The notes under the pieces were generated by a model. The model saw only the letters and a list, made by a program, of their open reading frames with translations. It made no database searches and was not told where the DNA came from. Both the position numbers and the translations under genes were made by a program. From a virus: DNA of 48,938 nt. Positions within the stretch are counted from its first letter, which is position 1. Every line of letters starts with the position of its first letter. Of the stretch, positions 9,390 to 17,451 are shown in pieces. The DNA is taken from the IMG/VR virus record IMGVR_UViG_3300046009_004579, positions 1 to 48,938 of that record; one strand, given 5' to 3'.

Positions 9390-9614
9390 ATGGCAAAAAC
9401 AACAACAACAACAAAAACAGAAACACCAACTTCAAAAACACCAGATGAATTGGTTTTATTGGAAACCAGAAAAGTAAAAGCATTAGAAAAAATAGGCAAT
9501 TCTTTAGATGCTTTAGTTATTTGGTTTGAAGAAATTGACAAAGATGAGTGGAGTAAAAGAACTCAATATTATTTAGCAGAATTTCATAGAAAGATTGTTA
9601 AAGAAGAAGATTAA
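9390..9614 (+). CDS. Hypothetical protein, 74 aa, Thr-rich start
   Basis: The protein begins with a low-complexity Lys/Thr tail (MAKTTTTTKTETPTSKT) followed by a predicted helical body (LETRKVKALEKIGNSLDALVIWFEEIDKDEW) and a basic helix at the end. No family is recognised. Its final TAA overlaps the ATG of the first galactosyltransferase by one base (TAATG), so the two are likely translationally coupled. A role as a small partner or regulator of the enzymes behind it is only a guess. Confidence 0.6.
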   Translation: MAKTTTTTKTETPTSKTPDELVLLETRKVKALEKIGNSLDALVIWFEEIDKDEWSKRTQYYLAEFHRKIVKEED

Positions 9615-11023
9615 TGAAAAACAAATTAGGAATAATTGTTCCTTATAGAAATCGTTATGAACATTTAGAAAATTTTAAAAATGTTATAACCACTTATTTG
9701 GATTATACAAAAACAGATTACGAATTAATTATTGTAGAGCAAGACGATGCTAAACAATTTAATAGAGGAATGCTTCTAAACATAGGATTTCAATATGCAA
9801 AACAAAAAAAATGTAACTATGTTGTATTTCACGATATAGATATGTTACCTGTTGGAGTCGATTATTCTTATTCTGAAATCCCATTACATTTATCAACAAA
9901 TTTTATAACACCAGAAGGAGAAAAAGAACGAGTTATGTTTGATACTTATTTTGGAGGAGTAACTTTATTCCCTGTAAAGGATTTTGAAGAAATCGATGGA
10001 TATTCAAACAAATATTGGGGATGGGGATATGAAGATGATGATTTGTTATTTAGATGCAAAGAAAAAATGATTAGTTTAAACAAACTAAAAATAAAAAATT
10101 TGGGTAGAAAAGGAAAGGCTTTAAAATTCAATGGAATAAATTCTTATGTTAAAGCAAACAACATAATTGATTTTAATTCAAGCTTTTCAATTTTCATTTC
10201 TTTTTATCCAGATAAGTTGGAATTAAATCATTTAAAACAATCGGATGAGTTTACCATATTCAGTATACCTGGATATGACTTTGCAGTTTCTTATACATCA
10301 TTTAAAAGATACAATTTTTGTGCATTTGATAGTAATTTAAATGCATTGTATATTAATTCAAATATTAAAACAAATTACAAAACAAATATTGTAGTAAGTT
10401 TAGATGCAAATGATAAAATATTTAAAGTTTATCAAGATGGAAAATTTATAGGACAAACTGAACCATATAAAAGATTATACAAATATAGAACCCAACCAAA
10501 CTTTTTTTTAGGTGTTGGTAATCCTGATAGAGAAATAATTCCAAATTATTTTAAAGGATATATTGATTCATTTGCATATTATGATTCTATACTATCCGAT
10601 GGGGAAGTTTTGGAAATATCAACAACTACGGAAAACTTAAAAAAATTAAATTCAGGATATAATCTAAAAACATATTATGATGCAAATAATATAGTGAATT
10701 ATACCCTAAGAGATTTATCTAGAAATAATAATCATGCAGAAATCAATGGTTGTGAAATAGTTGATTTACAATTTGATGATTACACTGAAATACAAATACC
10801 ACATAGAAGGCCATCCACATTTCATTCTTTGAATCACGAAGAAAACGGATTTGTAAATAATGCATGGAAGGAACAAGCAACAAGATGGAATCAATTAAGA
10901 TTTGAAAATGAAGTTTGCAAACATTCATCATTGATAACAAGAGATGGGTTATCTACTTTGGAATATGTTGTACATGGAGAGAACAAAACAGGAAAAATAA
11001 CACATTTAAATGTTGGAATATAA
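9614..11023 (+). CDS. GT7-like galactosyltransferase with inserted LamG/lectin-like domain (copy 1)
   Basis: The N-terminal ~150 residues match beta-1,4-galactosyltransferase (GT7) motifs in order: IVPYRNR (8-14), FNRGMLLNIGF (49-59), VVFHDIDMLP (70-79, the metal-binding DxD equivalent), TYFGGVTLF (111-119) and YWGWGYEDDD (134-143, the catalytic WGWGxEDDD). The chain then enters a different fold, roughly 165-385, with LamG/concanavalin-like features: LKFNGINSYVKAN, LDANDKIFKVYQDGKFIG, FKGYIDSFAYYDSILSDGEV and LSRNNNHAEING. After it the GT7 C-terminus resumes with KHSSLITRDGLSTLEYVV and a final beta segment, resembling the SDGLNSLTYQV end of animal GT7 enzymes. The lectin domain is therefore inserted inside the catalytic domain. 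It likely transfers galactose or a related sugar. The next gene is a diverged tandem paralogue. Confidence 0.82.
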   Translation: MKNKLGIIVPYRNRYEHLENFKNVITTYLDYTKTDYELIIVEQDDAKQFNRGMLLNIGFQYAKQKKCNYVVFHDIDMLPVGVDYSYSEIPLHLSTNFITPEGEKERVMFDTYFGGVTLFPVKDFEEIDGYSNKYWGWGYEDDDLLFRCKEKMISLNKLKIKNLGRKGKALKFNGINSYVKANNIIDFNSSFSIFISFYPDKLELNHLKQSDEFTIFSIPGYDFAVSYTSFKRYNFCAFDSNLNALYINSNIKTNYKTNIVVSLDANDKIFKVYQDGKFIGQTEPYKRLYKYRTQPNFFLGVGNPDREIIPNYFKGYIDSFAYYDSILSDGEVLEISTTTENLKKLNSGYNLKTYYDANNIVNYTLRDLSRNNNHAEINGCEIVDLQFDDYTEIQIPHRRPSTFHSLNHEENGFVNNAWKEQATRWNQLRFENEVCKHSSLITRDGLSTLEYVVHGENKTGKITHLNVGI

Positions 11024-12426
11024 TGAAATTAGGAGTTTGCGTACCATATAGAAACAGAGAAGAACATATGAATATATTTGTTCCTCATATATCTAAATTC
11101 TTAGAAGAAAGAGGAATTGAACATACAATATATCTTGCACATCAATGTGATGACAAACTTTTTAATAGAGGTTTAATGAAGAACATTGCTGCCAAATATG
11201 CATTTGATGATGGATGTGATTACATCGTTTGGCATGATATTGATATGGTTCCAGAAGATGAAAGTTGTGATTATTCATTTCCAACCGATAATCCTCAACA
11301 TATTGCAGTTCGTATTTCACAATCCGATTATCAATTAAAATATGAAGAATACTTTGGTGGAGCGGTTGTATTCTCAAAAGAACAAGTAGAAAAAACCAAC
11401 GGTTACTCAAATGGTTATTGGGACTGGGGTATGGAAGATGATGACCTATTTTGGAGATGTGTAATGGAAGGATACGTCGAAAAGAAGAATTTAGAATATA
11501 GTGAAGAAAAATTCGTAGGATATTTTAATGGAAAAAACGCAAAAATAAATTATAGACCCTCTAGAGAAATAAAAGATAGTTTATCAGAATCACATACGGT
11601 TTCCGTTTTAGTAAAAGCAGACCAACAAATGGATAAAGTTCCAATTTGGTTAATAGGAGACAATGAAAGGCAATTTATAGAATATCCAATATTTAGAAAG
11701 CCAGGATACGATTGGGGATTATCTTTTAATAATAGTAGAGCATATACAATGCAACTATGGGATAGAATGAAAGGACATTTATATCAATGGATTAAGAGAT
11801 ATGAAAATCAATGGAGTTGGATTACAATGTCTGTTGATGCTGAAAATAAAAAAATACATTTTTATTTAAATGGTAGAGAAAGTGATGCAAGATTAGGAAC
11901 AGGAACACAATCACCATTAGAATACAATGAACCATTGAAACGATATGGTATGGAACCATTTAATATTGGTTATTCTAAATCTCCTGTTGAAATATTTTTT
12001 AAAGGATATATTTCTGATATCAAAATGTGGAATAGATGCTTAACTGCAAATGAAATAAAAAATTTACATAAAGAAATTCCACAAGAAAGTTTGATATTTG
12101 ATTTTGATTTTGATAACGAAGTAGATAATTTAGAAAATGTAGAAATTTTAAAAGAAAAAATAGAAATACCACATACGATATTACCTTATAGAAAAGATGG
12201 TAAATTTTTATGTTTACCCCACCAAACCGAAGGATTGATTAATGAAGGTGGTATTGATAAATGGGCAAAAGGTAAAACAACGGCAGAAAATGAAAGAAGA
12301 TATGTACTTCAAATGCAACAAGGTAAAATAAATTATAAAAAAGATGGAATTAATAGTATGGAATATGAATTTATTTCAATAGACACTATTTATAACAGGC
12401 ACAAAATGATAAATGTAAAAGCATAG
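11023..12426 (+). CDS. GT7-like galactosyltransferase with inserted LamG/lectin-like domain (copy 2)
   Basis: This 467-residue paralogue of the preceding gene has the same architecture. GT7 motifs are VCVPYRNREEH (5-15), LFNRGLMKNIA (47-57), VWHDIDMVP (69-77), YFGGAVVF (110-117) and YWDWGMEDDD (132-141, with W-D-W-G where the first copy has W-G-W-G). A LamG-like insert follows from ~165 to ~395 (FVGYFNGKNAKINY, SVDAENKKIHFYLNGRE, FFKGYISDIKMWNRCL). The GT7 C-terminal piece resumes near residue 440 with KKDGINSMEYEF. I start it at the ATG at 11023, which overlaps the previous stop as TAATG; a longer frame from 10915 would lie entirely inside the upstream gene. The paralogues have diverged strongly, suggesting different sugar acceptors. 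Confidence 0.82.
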   Translation: MKLGVCVPYRNREEHMNIFVPHISKFLEERGIEHTIYLAHQCDDKLFNRGLMKNIAAKYAFDDGCDYIVWHDIDMVPEDESCDYSFPTDNPQHIAVRISQSDYQLKYEEYFGGAVVFSKEQVEKTNGYSNGYWDWGMEDDDLFWRCVMEGYVEKKNLEYSEEKFVGYFNGKNAKINYRPSREIKDSLSESHTVSVLVKADQQMDKVPIWLIGDNERQFIEYPIFRKPGYDWGLSFNNSRAYTMQLWDRMKGHLYQWIKRYENQWSWITMSVDAENKKIHFYLNGRESDARLGTGTQSPLEYNEPLKRYGMEPFNIGYSKSPVEIFFKGYISDIKMWNRCLTANEIKNLHKEIPQESLIFDFDFDNEVDNLENVEILKEKIEIPHTILPYRKDGKFLCLPHQTEGLINEGGIDKWAKGKTTAENERRYVLQMQQGKINYKKDGINSMEYEFISIDTIYNRHKMINVKA

Positions 12427-12428
12427 TT

Positions 12429-13829
12429 ATGGCATATAAAAAACCTCTTTACGAAGATGTAAAGAATACTTTGGATGGTGTTGGTAAAGGAATGTGTTTG
12501 GCAAAATGGACACAAGTAACAGCACACCTACACACAGGACACAACCATAGTTGTCACCACCCAAATACACATAAAATATCAGAAGTGGAGATTGCACGAA
12601 ACCCATCAGCAATTCACAACACTTTGTTTAAAAAACAAAGAAGAAAAGAAATGATGAATGGTGCAAGACCTACTGAATGTGATTATTGTTGGGGTGTAGA
12701 AGATAATTCGGATTTGTATTCAGATAGAGTTTTTAAATCATCCGAAGATTGGAGTTGGCCATTGGCAGACCAAATTATTAATTCAAATTGGAGAGATGAT
12801 TTTAACCCACGTTATGTTGAGGTTGCATTCTCCAATACTTGTAATTTTAAATGTTCTTATTGTTCTCCGACATTTTCTACAACTTGGATGGATGAGATTC
12901 AACAATTTGGTGGTTATAATACAACCGACCATTTTAATGATTTGAAACATCTAGCTGCAGAACAAAAGATGCCAATTCCAAATAGAGAACACAATCCATA
13001 TGTAGAAGCATTTTGGAAATGGTGGCCAGAATTATATAGAGATTTGCATACGTTTAGAATAACCGGTGGTGAACCATTATTATCAAAAGATACTTGGAAA
13101 GTATTGGATTATATTATTGATGAACCAAACCCAAATAAAAATTTAGATTTTTCAATAAACACCAACTTAGGTGTGCCTGATGAATTGATTACAAAATTAA
13201 TTGAAAAATTAAAAAGAATTACCGAAGAAGATAAAGTAAAAGGGTTTGTATTATTTACATCTTGTGATGCATGGGGAGACCAAGCAGAATATATTCGTAA
13301 TGGTTTACAATTTCCTAGATTTTGGAATAATGTAAATAGAATTTTAAGAGAAGTTCCAAGAATTACTATTACATTTATGGTAACATACAATATGTTATCG
13401 GTATTTAGTTTTGATAAATTAATTAAGGGTGTATATCAACTAAAAAATGACTATGCAGGAGACGATAGATATTGGTTATCACCTGTATTATTAGATACAT
13501 CTTATTTAAGACATCCACGTCATCAAACGGTTCAAATACTTCCACATCAATTTAAACAAAACATATTTGACCAAGCTCAGTTAGCATTCTATCATGGTAT
13601 TCCATATTATTCAAAAGGATATGTTGGATATTCTGATTTAGAAATTCAAAAATTAAAAAGAACATACGATTGGGCAATATCACCCATAAAGGATGAAGAA
13701 TTACACAAAGCACGATACAATTTTTATCAATTCTTTAGCGAACATGATAAAAGAAGAGGAACTGATTTTTGCAAAACATTCCCTGAATTAGAAGAATTTT
13801 ATCATTTCACAAAAACAATACAGTTATAA
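12429..13829 (+). CDS. Radical SAM protein with extra N-terminal cysteines (twitch-like)
   Basis: The 466-residue protein carries the radical SAM cluster CNFKCSYC (CxxxCxxC, Cys138, 142, 145) followed by the SAM-binding FRITGGEPLLSKDTW, the conserved GGEP motif. Upstream are additional cysteines (Cys23, Cys42 and a CDYCWGVE pair at 84/87) in a P..C.YCW..E context. This is the pattern of SPASM/twitch-type auxiliary-cluster proteins, though here the extra ligands lie N-terminal to the core. Such proteins catalyse radical chemistry on peptides or sugars. The gene begins 2 bp after the second galactosyltransferase and ends 1 bp before the LamG gene, so it is part of the cassette. The substrate is unknown; a fibre peptide, the sugar or another cassette product are all possible. 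Confidence 0.8.
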   Translation: MAYKKPLYEDVKNTLDGVGKGMCLAKWTQVTAHLHTGHNHSCHHPNTHKISEVEIARNPSAIHNTLFKKQRRKEMMNGARPTECDYCWGVEDNSDLYSDRVFKSSEDWSWPLADQIINSNWRDDFNPRYVEVAFSNTCNFKCSYCSPTFSTTWMDEIQQFGGYNTTDHFNDLKHLAAEQKMPIPNREHNPYVEAFWKWWPELYRDLHTFRITGGEPLLSKDTWKVLDYIIDEPNPNKNLDFSINTNLGVPDELITKLIEKLKRITEEDKVKGFVLFTSCDAWGDQAEYIRNGLQFPRFWNNVNRILREVPRITITFMVTYNMLSVFSFDKLIKGVYQLKNDYAGDDRYWLSPVLLDTSYLRHPRHQTVQILPHQFKQNIFDQAQLAFYHGIPYYSKGYVGYSDLEIQKLKRTYDWAISPIKDEELHKARYNFYQFFSEHDKRRGTDFCKTFPELEEFYHFTKTIQL

Positions 13830-13830
13830 T

Positions 13831-14565
13831 ATGCACAAAATAGAACATAGAAAACCTTTAATAATGGCAGATTTGCCATGGTGGCCACACAATGCTTATG
13901 GTATAATAGATACATCTGCATTTTATGTTATGAATGAAAATGATTGGACAATAAGTGGTACATGGAAAAGAAGTGAGAACTCCGATAATGCAGATGAAAT
14001 GGCCGGCATATTTATTCGTAGAGGATTACATACGGGTATTGTTTATAGAAAACCCGATATGCTTATGATAAATTTTTGGTATGTCGAAAATGATGAAGAA
14101 AAATATGCCGATAGAATTTTATTTTACAAAGACCAAAAGTTTTGGGATAAATCACATTTATTTACATTAAATTGGGATTCTAAAACATTTACATATGAAT
14201 TATGGATTGATAATGAAATGGTTAATAGTGAAACATTGGGTGGTAAATTAAAAGATTATGTAAATTCACCATATTTTATCGGAGCGGCTGATACAAAGGG
14301 AGAATTTAGCTGGGCTCAAGAATGTTATACAGATTTCTTTATGGTATCTAATAAAAAATTAGATGGTAAAACTTGTAACAATTTTAGAAGAAATATAAAA
14401 AAATATACAAAACCAAATAAATATGGGTTTAATATAGTTGATAAAGAACCATTGGGATTATTAGCATGTTTTGATTTCCAAAATGAAACACCATATAAAT
14501 TTTGGGATATAACTGGAAATAATAATCATTTAATGAAACATTGTAAAGCCTTAGAAATGTTATAA
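13831..14565 (+). CDS. Stand-alone LamG/concanavalin-like lectin-domain protein
   Basis: The 244-residue protein is beta-rich and looks like a free-standing version of the domain inserted in the two galactosyltransferases upstream. It has the strand pattern LFTLNWDSKTFTYELWIDNEMV (near 110-131), equivalent to the LDA..KIF.VY.DG... strands there, and a C-terminal CFDFQNETPYKFWDITGNNNHLM, matching the D.SRNNNH ending of copy 1. There is no glycosyltransferase motif and no signal peptide. It may bind the glycan or act as a partner for an enzyme of the cassette. The LamG fold is inferred from motif pattern only. Confidence 0.6.
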   Translation: MHKIEHRKPLIMADLPWWPHNAYGIIDTSAFYVMNENDWTISGTWKRSENSDNADEMAGIFIRRGLHTGIVYRKPDMLMINFWYVENDEEKYADRILFYKDQKFWDKSHLFTLNWDSKTFTYELWIDNEMVNSETLGGKLKDYVNSPYFIGAADTKGEFSWAQECYTDFFMVSNKKLDGKTCNNFRRNIKKYTKPNKYGFNIVDKEPLGLLACFDFQNETPYKFWDITGNNNHLMKHCKALEML

Positions 14566-14566
14566 T

Positions 14567-15538
14567 ATGAAAATACTAATTACAGGAGGAGCTGGTTATC
14601 TTGGTTCGGTTATAACCGGACATATGTTAAAAGAAGGTTATAAAGTAATTGTTTTGGATAAATTAATTTTTAACCAAACATCATTACTTCAATATACTTC
14701 GAATAATAATTTTAAATTTATTCATGGTGATGTTCGTAATGAAAAATTATTAGAAAAACTTTGTAATGAAGTAGATGTAATAATTCCACTTGCCGCAATT
14801 GTAGGATTTCCTGCATGTGCATCTGAACCTGATTTAGCAAGAGAAATAAACTTTCAACAAATAGTAAACATAGTTAAATTTACAAACGGAAAAGGTAAAA
14901 AGATTTTATATCCAAATACAAATAGTGGATATGGTTTAAGTACGGGTCAATCGGAATGTACCGAAGAATCACCACTAACTCCAATATCAGTTTATGGTAC
15001 TACCAAATGTGAAGCTGAAAATTTTCTAAGAACATCAACGGATGCAATCATATTTAGACTTGCAACTGTTTTTGGTGTTTCACAAAGAATGAGAACCGAT
15101 TTATTGGTAAATGATTTTACTTACAAAGCAATTACTGACAAATATATTGTTGTATTTGAAAAAACATTTAAAAGAAATTTTATTCATATAGAAGATGTTG
15201 CAAATGCATTTGTGTTTATGTTAAATAATTATGACATACATAAAGGTGAAGTTTTTAACGTAGGATTGAGTGATGCAAATCTTTCAAAACAAGAACTACT
15301 TGAAAAAATTCAATCTCATGTAAAAGATTTTGCAGTAGTATATGATGATTACTACGAAGACCCTGATAAACGAAATTATATTGTATCCAATGAGAAAATA
15401 GAAGCAACGGGTTGGAAACCTGAATGGGATTTGGATAGAGGCATTAAACAATTAATAATGGCATATCAAATGATAGTACCTAAAATGGGTGCAGAATTTA
15501 GAAATGGTTTTCCTTTAGGATACGCAAATCAAACATAA
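14567..15538 (+). CDS. NAD-dependent epimerase/dehydratase (extended SDR)
   Basis: This 323-residue enzyme has the Rossmann motif ITGGAGYLG (GxxGxxG, Gly7/10/13), a DVR acidic site at 55-57, and the canonical catalytic YGTTK (Tyr143, Lys147). It belongs to the nucleotide-sugar epimerase/dehydratase family, UDP-glucose-4-epimerase-like, acting on an NDP-sugar in the cytoplasm. Its catalytic Tyr is intact, unlike the other two SDR domains in this cassette. It is directly followed by an RmlC-like epimerase, 1 bp away, so the two probably act in sequence on the same 4-keto sugar. The exact reaction is not predictable from motifs alone. Confidence 0.88.
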   Translation: MKILITGGAGYLGSVITGHMLKEGYKVIVLDKLIFNQTSLLQYTSNNNFKFIHGDVRNEKLLEKLCNEVDVIIPLAAIVGFPACASEPDLAREINFQQIVNIVKFTNGKGKKILYPNTNSGYGLSTGQSECTEESPLTPISVYGTTKCEAENFLRTSTDAIIFRLATVFGVSQRMRTDLLVNDFTYKAITDKYIVVFEKTFKRNFIHIEDVANAFVFMLNNYDIHKGEVFNVGLSDANLSKQELLEKIQSHVKDFAVVYDDYYEDPDKRNYIVSNEKIEATGWKPEWDLDRGIKQLIMAYQMIVPKMGAEFRNGFPLGYANQT

Positions 15539-15539
15539 T

Positions 15540-16085
15540 ATGAGTAATAAATGGGATGAGTTTCAAATTACTCCATCAAAGAAATTTGGTTATGAAGTAC
15601 CAATGTATACTCCATCGATTTATAGAGAGTATAGAGGTGAAATATTTACAACTTTTCATTCGGAAGAACACCCGGTAATGTCACAAATACATTATGACAA
15701 AAGTGAAATTAGTATTCATGGTAGATTTTCCAAATCATACAAAGGTGTGTTAAGAGGATTACATTGGGACAGTAAGACATGGAAATTAGTACAAGCTGCA
15801 GTGGGTGATATTTACTTAATTGTTTTAGATATGAGATTGAATTCACCAACATCAGGAGAGTGGGAATCTTTTATGATAACCGAGAAAGATAGAAATCAAG
15901 TATTAGTTCCACCAGGATTTGCAAACGGCCACTACGCATTAACCGATTGTATGTTTCATTATAACTTATTTTACAAAGATGGTTATGTTGATGCAGATGA
16001 ACAAGGTGTTGTTAAATGGAACGACCCTGAATACCAAATGGATTGGCCAACCACAAACCCTATATTACAAAAAAGAGACAGATAA
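15540..16085 (+). CDS. dTDP-4-dehydrorhamnose 3,5-epimerase-like protein (RmlC family)
   Basis: This 181-residue cupin matches RmlC/RfbC in length and motifs: GVLRGLHWD (69-77, with the catalytic-site His75), VGDIYLIVLDMR (88-99), SPTSGEW (102-108), VPPGFANGHYAL (123-134) and FHYNLFYKDGY (139-149, with the expected aromatic cluster). The family inverts C3 and/or C5 of dTDP-4-keto-6-deoxyglucose on the way to rhamnose or related deoxysugars. No RmlA, RmlB or RmlD-like gene is obvious here, although the SDR genes could fill one such role; the host could supply the rest. Its stop overlaps the next start as TAATG. Confidence 0.88.
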   Translation: MSNKWDEFQITPSKKFGYEVPMYTPSIYREYRGEIFTTFHSEEHPVMSQIHYDKSEISIHGRFSKSYKGVLRGLHWDSKTWKLVQAAVGDIYLIVLDMRLNSPTSGEWESFMITEKDRNQVLVPPGFANGHYALTDCMFHYNLFYKDGYVDADEQGVVKWNDPEYQMDWPTTNPILQKRDR

Positions 16086-16816
16086 TGTATGATTTAATAA
16101 TAGGTTTCGGTTGTTCTTTTATGGAAGGTGGTGGACTTGATAATCCAGAAATTCATAAAAAAATAAATAAATTAAATAAGGTAGCAGACTTAGAAGATGC
16201 TATTACCTTTAAACATAAAAATAATTTTATTGCATATTTGGCAGAAATTTATAAATGTGAATATATTAATTTAGCAGAATCTAGATGTCCAAATGATTTG
16301 ATTTTTCAAAATATATACAACCATTTTAACAATAAGAAAATTGATAAAAAAATATTAATGGTCGGCCAAATTAGTTTATTTAGTCGTTTATATCTTTATT
16401 ATGAAAAAACAAAAGAATATTTAAAATTAAATAGTTTGGATTTTAATTTACCACCATTTAATAGTGAGGATAAGTATAAAGAATTATATCAATATTATGA
16501 AAATTATTTATCATATGTATATAATGAAAATTTAGTGTATAATAAAATTATTAGAGATATTACAACATATACAAAATGGTTAGAATCTATTGGAATTAGT
16601 TGTATTTGGTTGTCTTATGATGGAACCCCACATCAATTTTCAGAATCAAAAAATTTTACAAAATTCAACGGAGATAATTTGGGTGCATGGATTGAAAAAA
16701 ATAAATTAAGATTATGTGATATTCCTGAATTAGAAACAGGAGATTTACATATGTCAATTGAAGGACATGAATTAGTAGCAAAAAAAATATATGAACATTT
16801 AAATAAAAATTTATGA
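16085..16816 (+). CDS. SGNH/GDSL-hydrolase-like protein (1 of 4)
   Basis: The 243-residue protein starts LIIGFGCSFMEGG, where GCSF takes the place of the GDS block I with its nucleophilic Ser. It ends with ETGDLHMSIEGHELVAKKI, the D-x-x-H block V with catalytic Asp and His. SGNH enzymes remove or transfer acyl groups, and in sugar clusters typically handle O-acetyl groups. I use the ATG at 16085, overlapping the RmlC stop; an earlier TTG-type start at 16043 would lie inside RmlC. Three other SGNH-like genes are in this cassette. Whether it acts as an esterase or transferase is not known. Confidence 0.7.
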   Translation: MYDLIIGFGCSFMEGGGLDNPEIHKKINKLNKVADLEDAITFKHKNNFIAYLAEIYKCEYINLAESRCPNDLIFQNIYNHFNNKKIDKKILMVGQISLFSRLYLYYEKTKEYLKLNSLDFNLPPFNSEDKYKELYQYYENYLSYVYNENLVYNKIIRDITTYTKWLESIGISCIWLSYDGTPHQFSESKNFTKFNGDNLGAWIEKNKLRLCDIPELETGDLHMSIEGHELVAKKIYEHLNKNL

Positions 16817-17451
16817 TACAAAATTTAGAACAATATCCAATAGTAAGAACTGAAGCCGAAATTGGTTGGACATCGGAAAAACTAATCAGCTTTGAAAATA
16901 AAATAGTAGAACATTGGGAAAATGCAAAAATAACAGGCCCTATCCACTTATCAAATGGGAATGAAGAACAACTCATTGAAATATTCAAAAGAGTTTCGAA
17001 AAATGATTGGGTATTTAGTACATGGCGTTCTCATTACCATTGGTTGTTAAAAGGAGTATCGGCCGACTATGCAGAGGAACTTATTTTGCAAGGTAAATCT
17101 ATAACCCTATGTGATATAGATGAAAAATTCTATGCTTCTGCAATTGTAGGAGGTACTCTATCAATTGCATTGGGAGTTGCAATGGGAATCAAGCAAAAAG
17201 GAACTGACGAAAAAGTATTTGTATTCATTGGTGATATGTCATTTGAAAGTGGTATATTTTATGAAGTTCATAAATATGCAAGAAACTTTGACTTACCAAT
17301 TGTATTTGTTGTAGAAGATAATGATGTTTCAACTTATACACCAACCGAAGCAACTTGGAATACAAAAAGAGAAATCCCATCGGATGTAATTCATTATACA
17401 TATAAATCAAAATTCCCACATTATGGAACTGGAAAGTGGATTGCCTTTTAA
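16813..17451 (+). CDS. Thiamine-diphosphate enzyme, E1-alpha-like (PP-domain) subunit
   Basis: This 212-residue protein resembles only the diphosphate-binding half of 2-oxoacid dehydrogenase E1 alpha. It includes DWVFSTWRSHYHWLLKG (65-81), GGTLSIALGVAMG (113-125), and the ThDP/Mg motif GDMSFESG...LPIVFVVEDNDVSTY (140-175), where the usual GDG..NN reads GDM..DND. E1 alpha subunits are normally 320-360 residues; this one stops shortly after the ThDP motif. The likely partner is the Pyr-domain gene at 24963. Between them they would form a minimal two-chain ThDP enzyme that could attach or remove a two-carbon unit on a keto sugar. The ATGA overlap with the SGNH gene indicates co-expression. Confidence 0.72.
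   Translation: MIQNLEQYPIVRTEAEIGWTSEKLISFENKIVEHWENAKITGPIHLSNGNEEQLIEIFKRVSKNDWVFSTWRSHYHWLLKGVSADYAEELILQGKSITLCDIDEKFYASAIVGGTLSIALGVAMGIKQKGTDEKVFVFIGDMSFESGIFYEVHKYARNFDLPIVFVVEDNDVSTYTPTEATWNTKREIPSDVIHYTYKSKFPHYGTGKWIAF

Noticed and set aside
10915-11022. Extended N-terminus for the second galactosyltransferase, starting at 10915
   Set aside because: The extension lies wholly within the upstream gene and lacks similarity to GT7 starts; the ATG at 11023 overlaps the upstream stop and begins just before the PYRNR motif.
16043-16084. Longer start for the first SGNH-like protein
   Set aside because: It overlaps RmlC by 43 bases and adds residues before the GCSF strand; the ATG at 16085 forms the usual TAATG junction.
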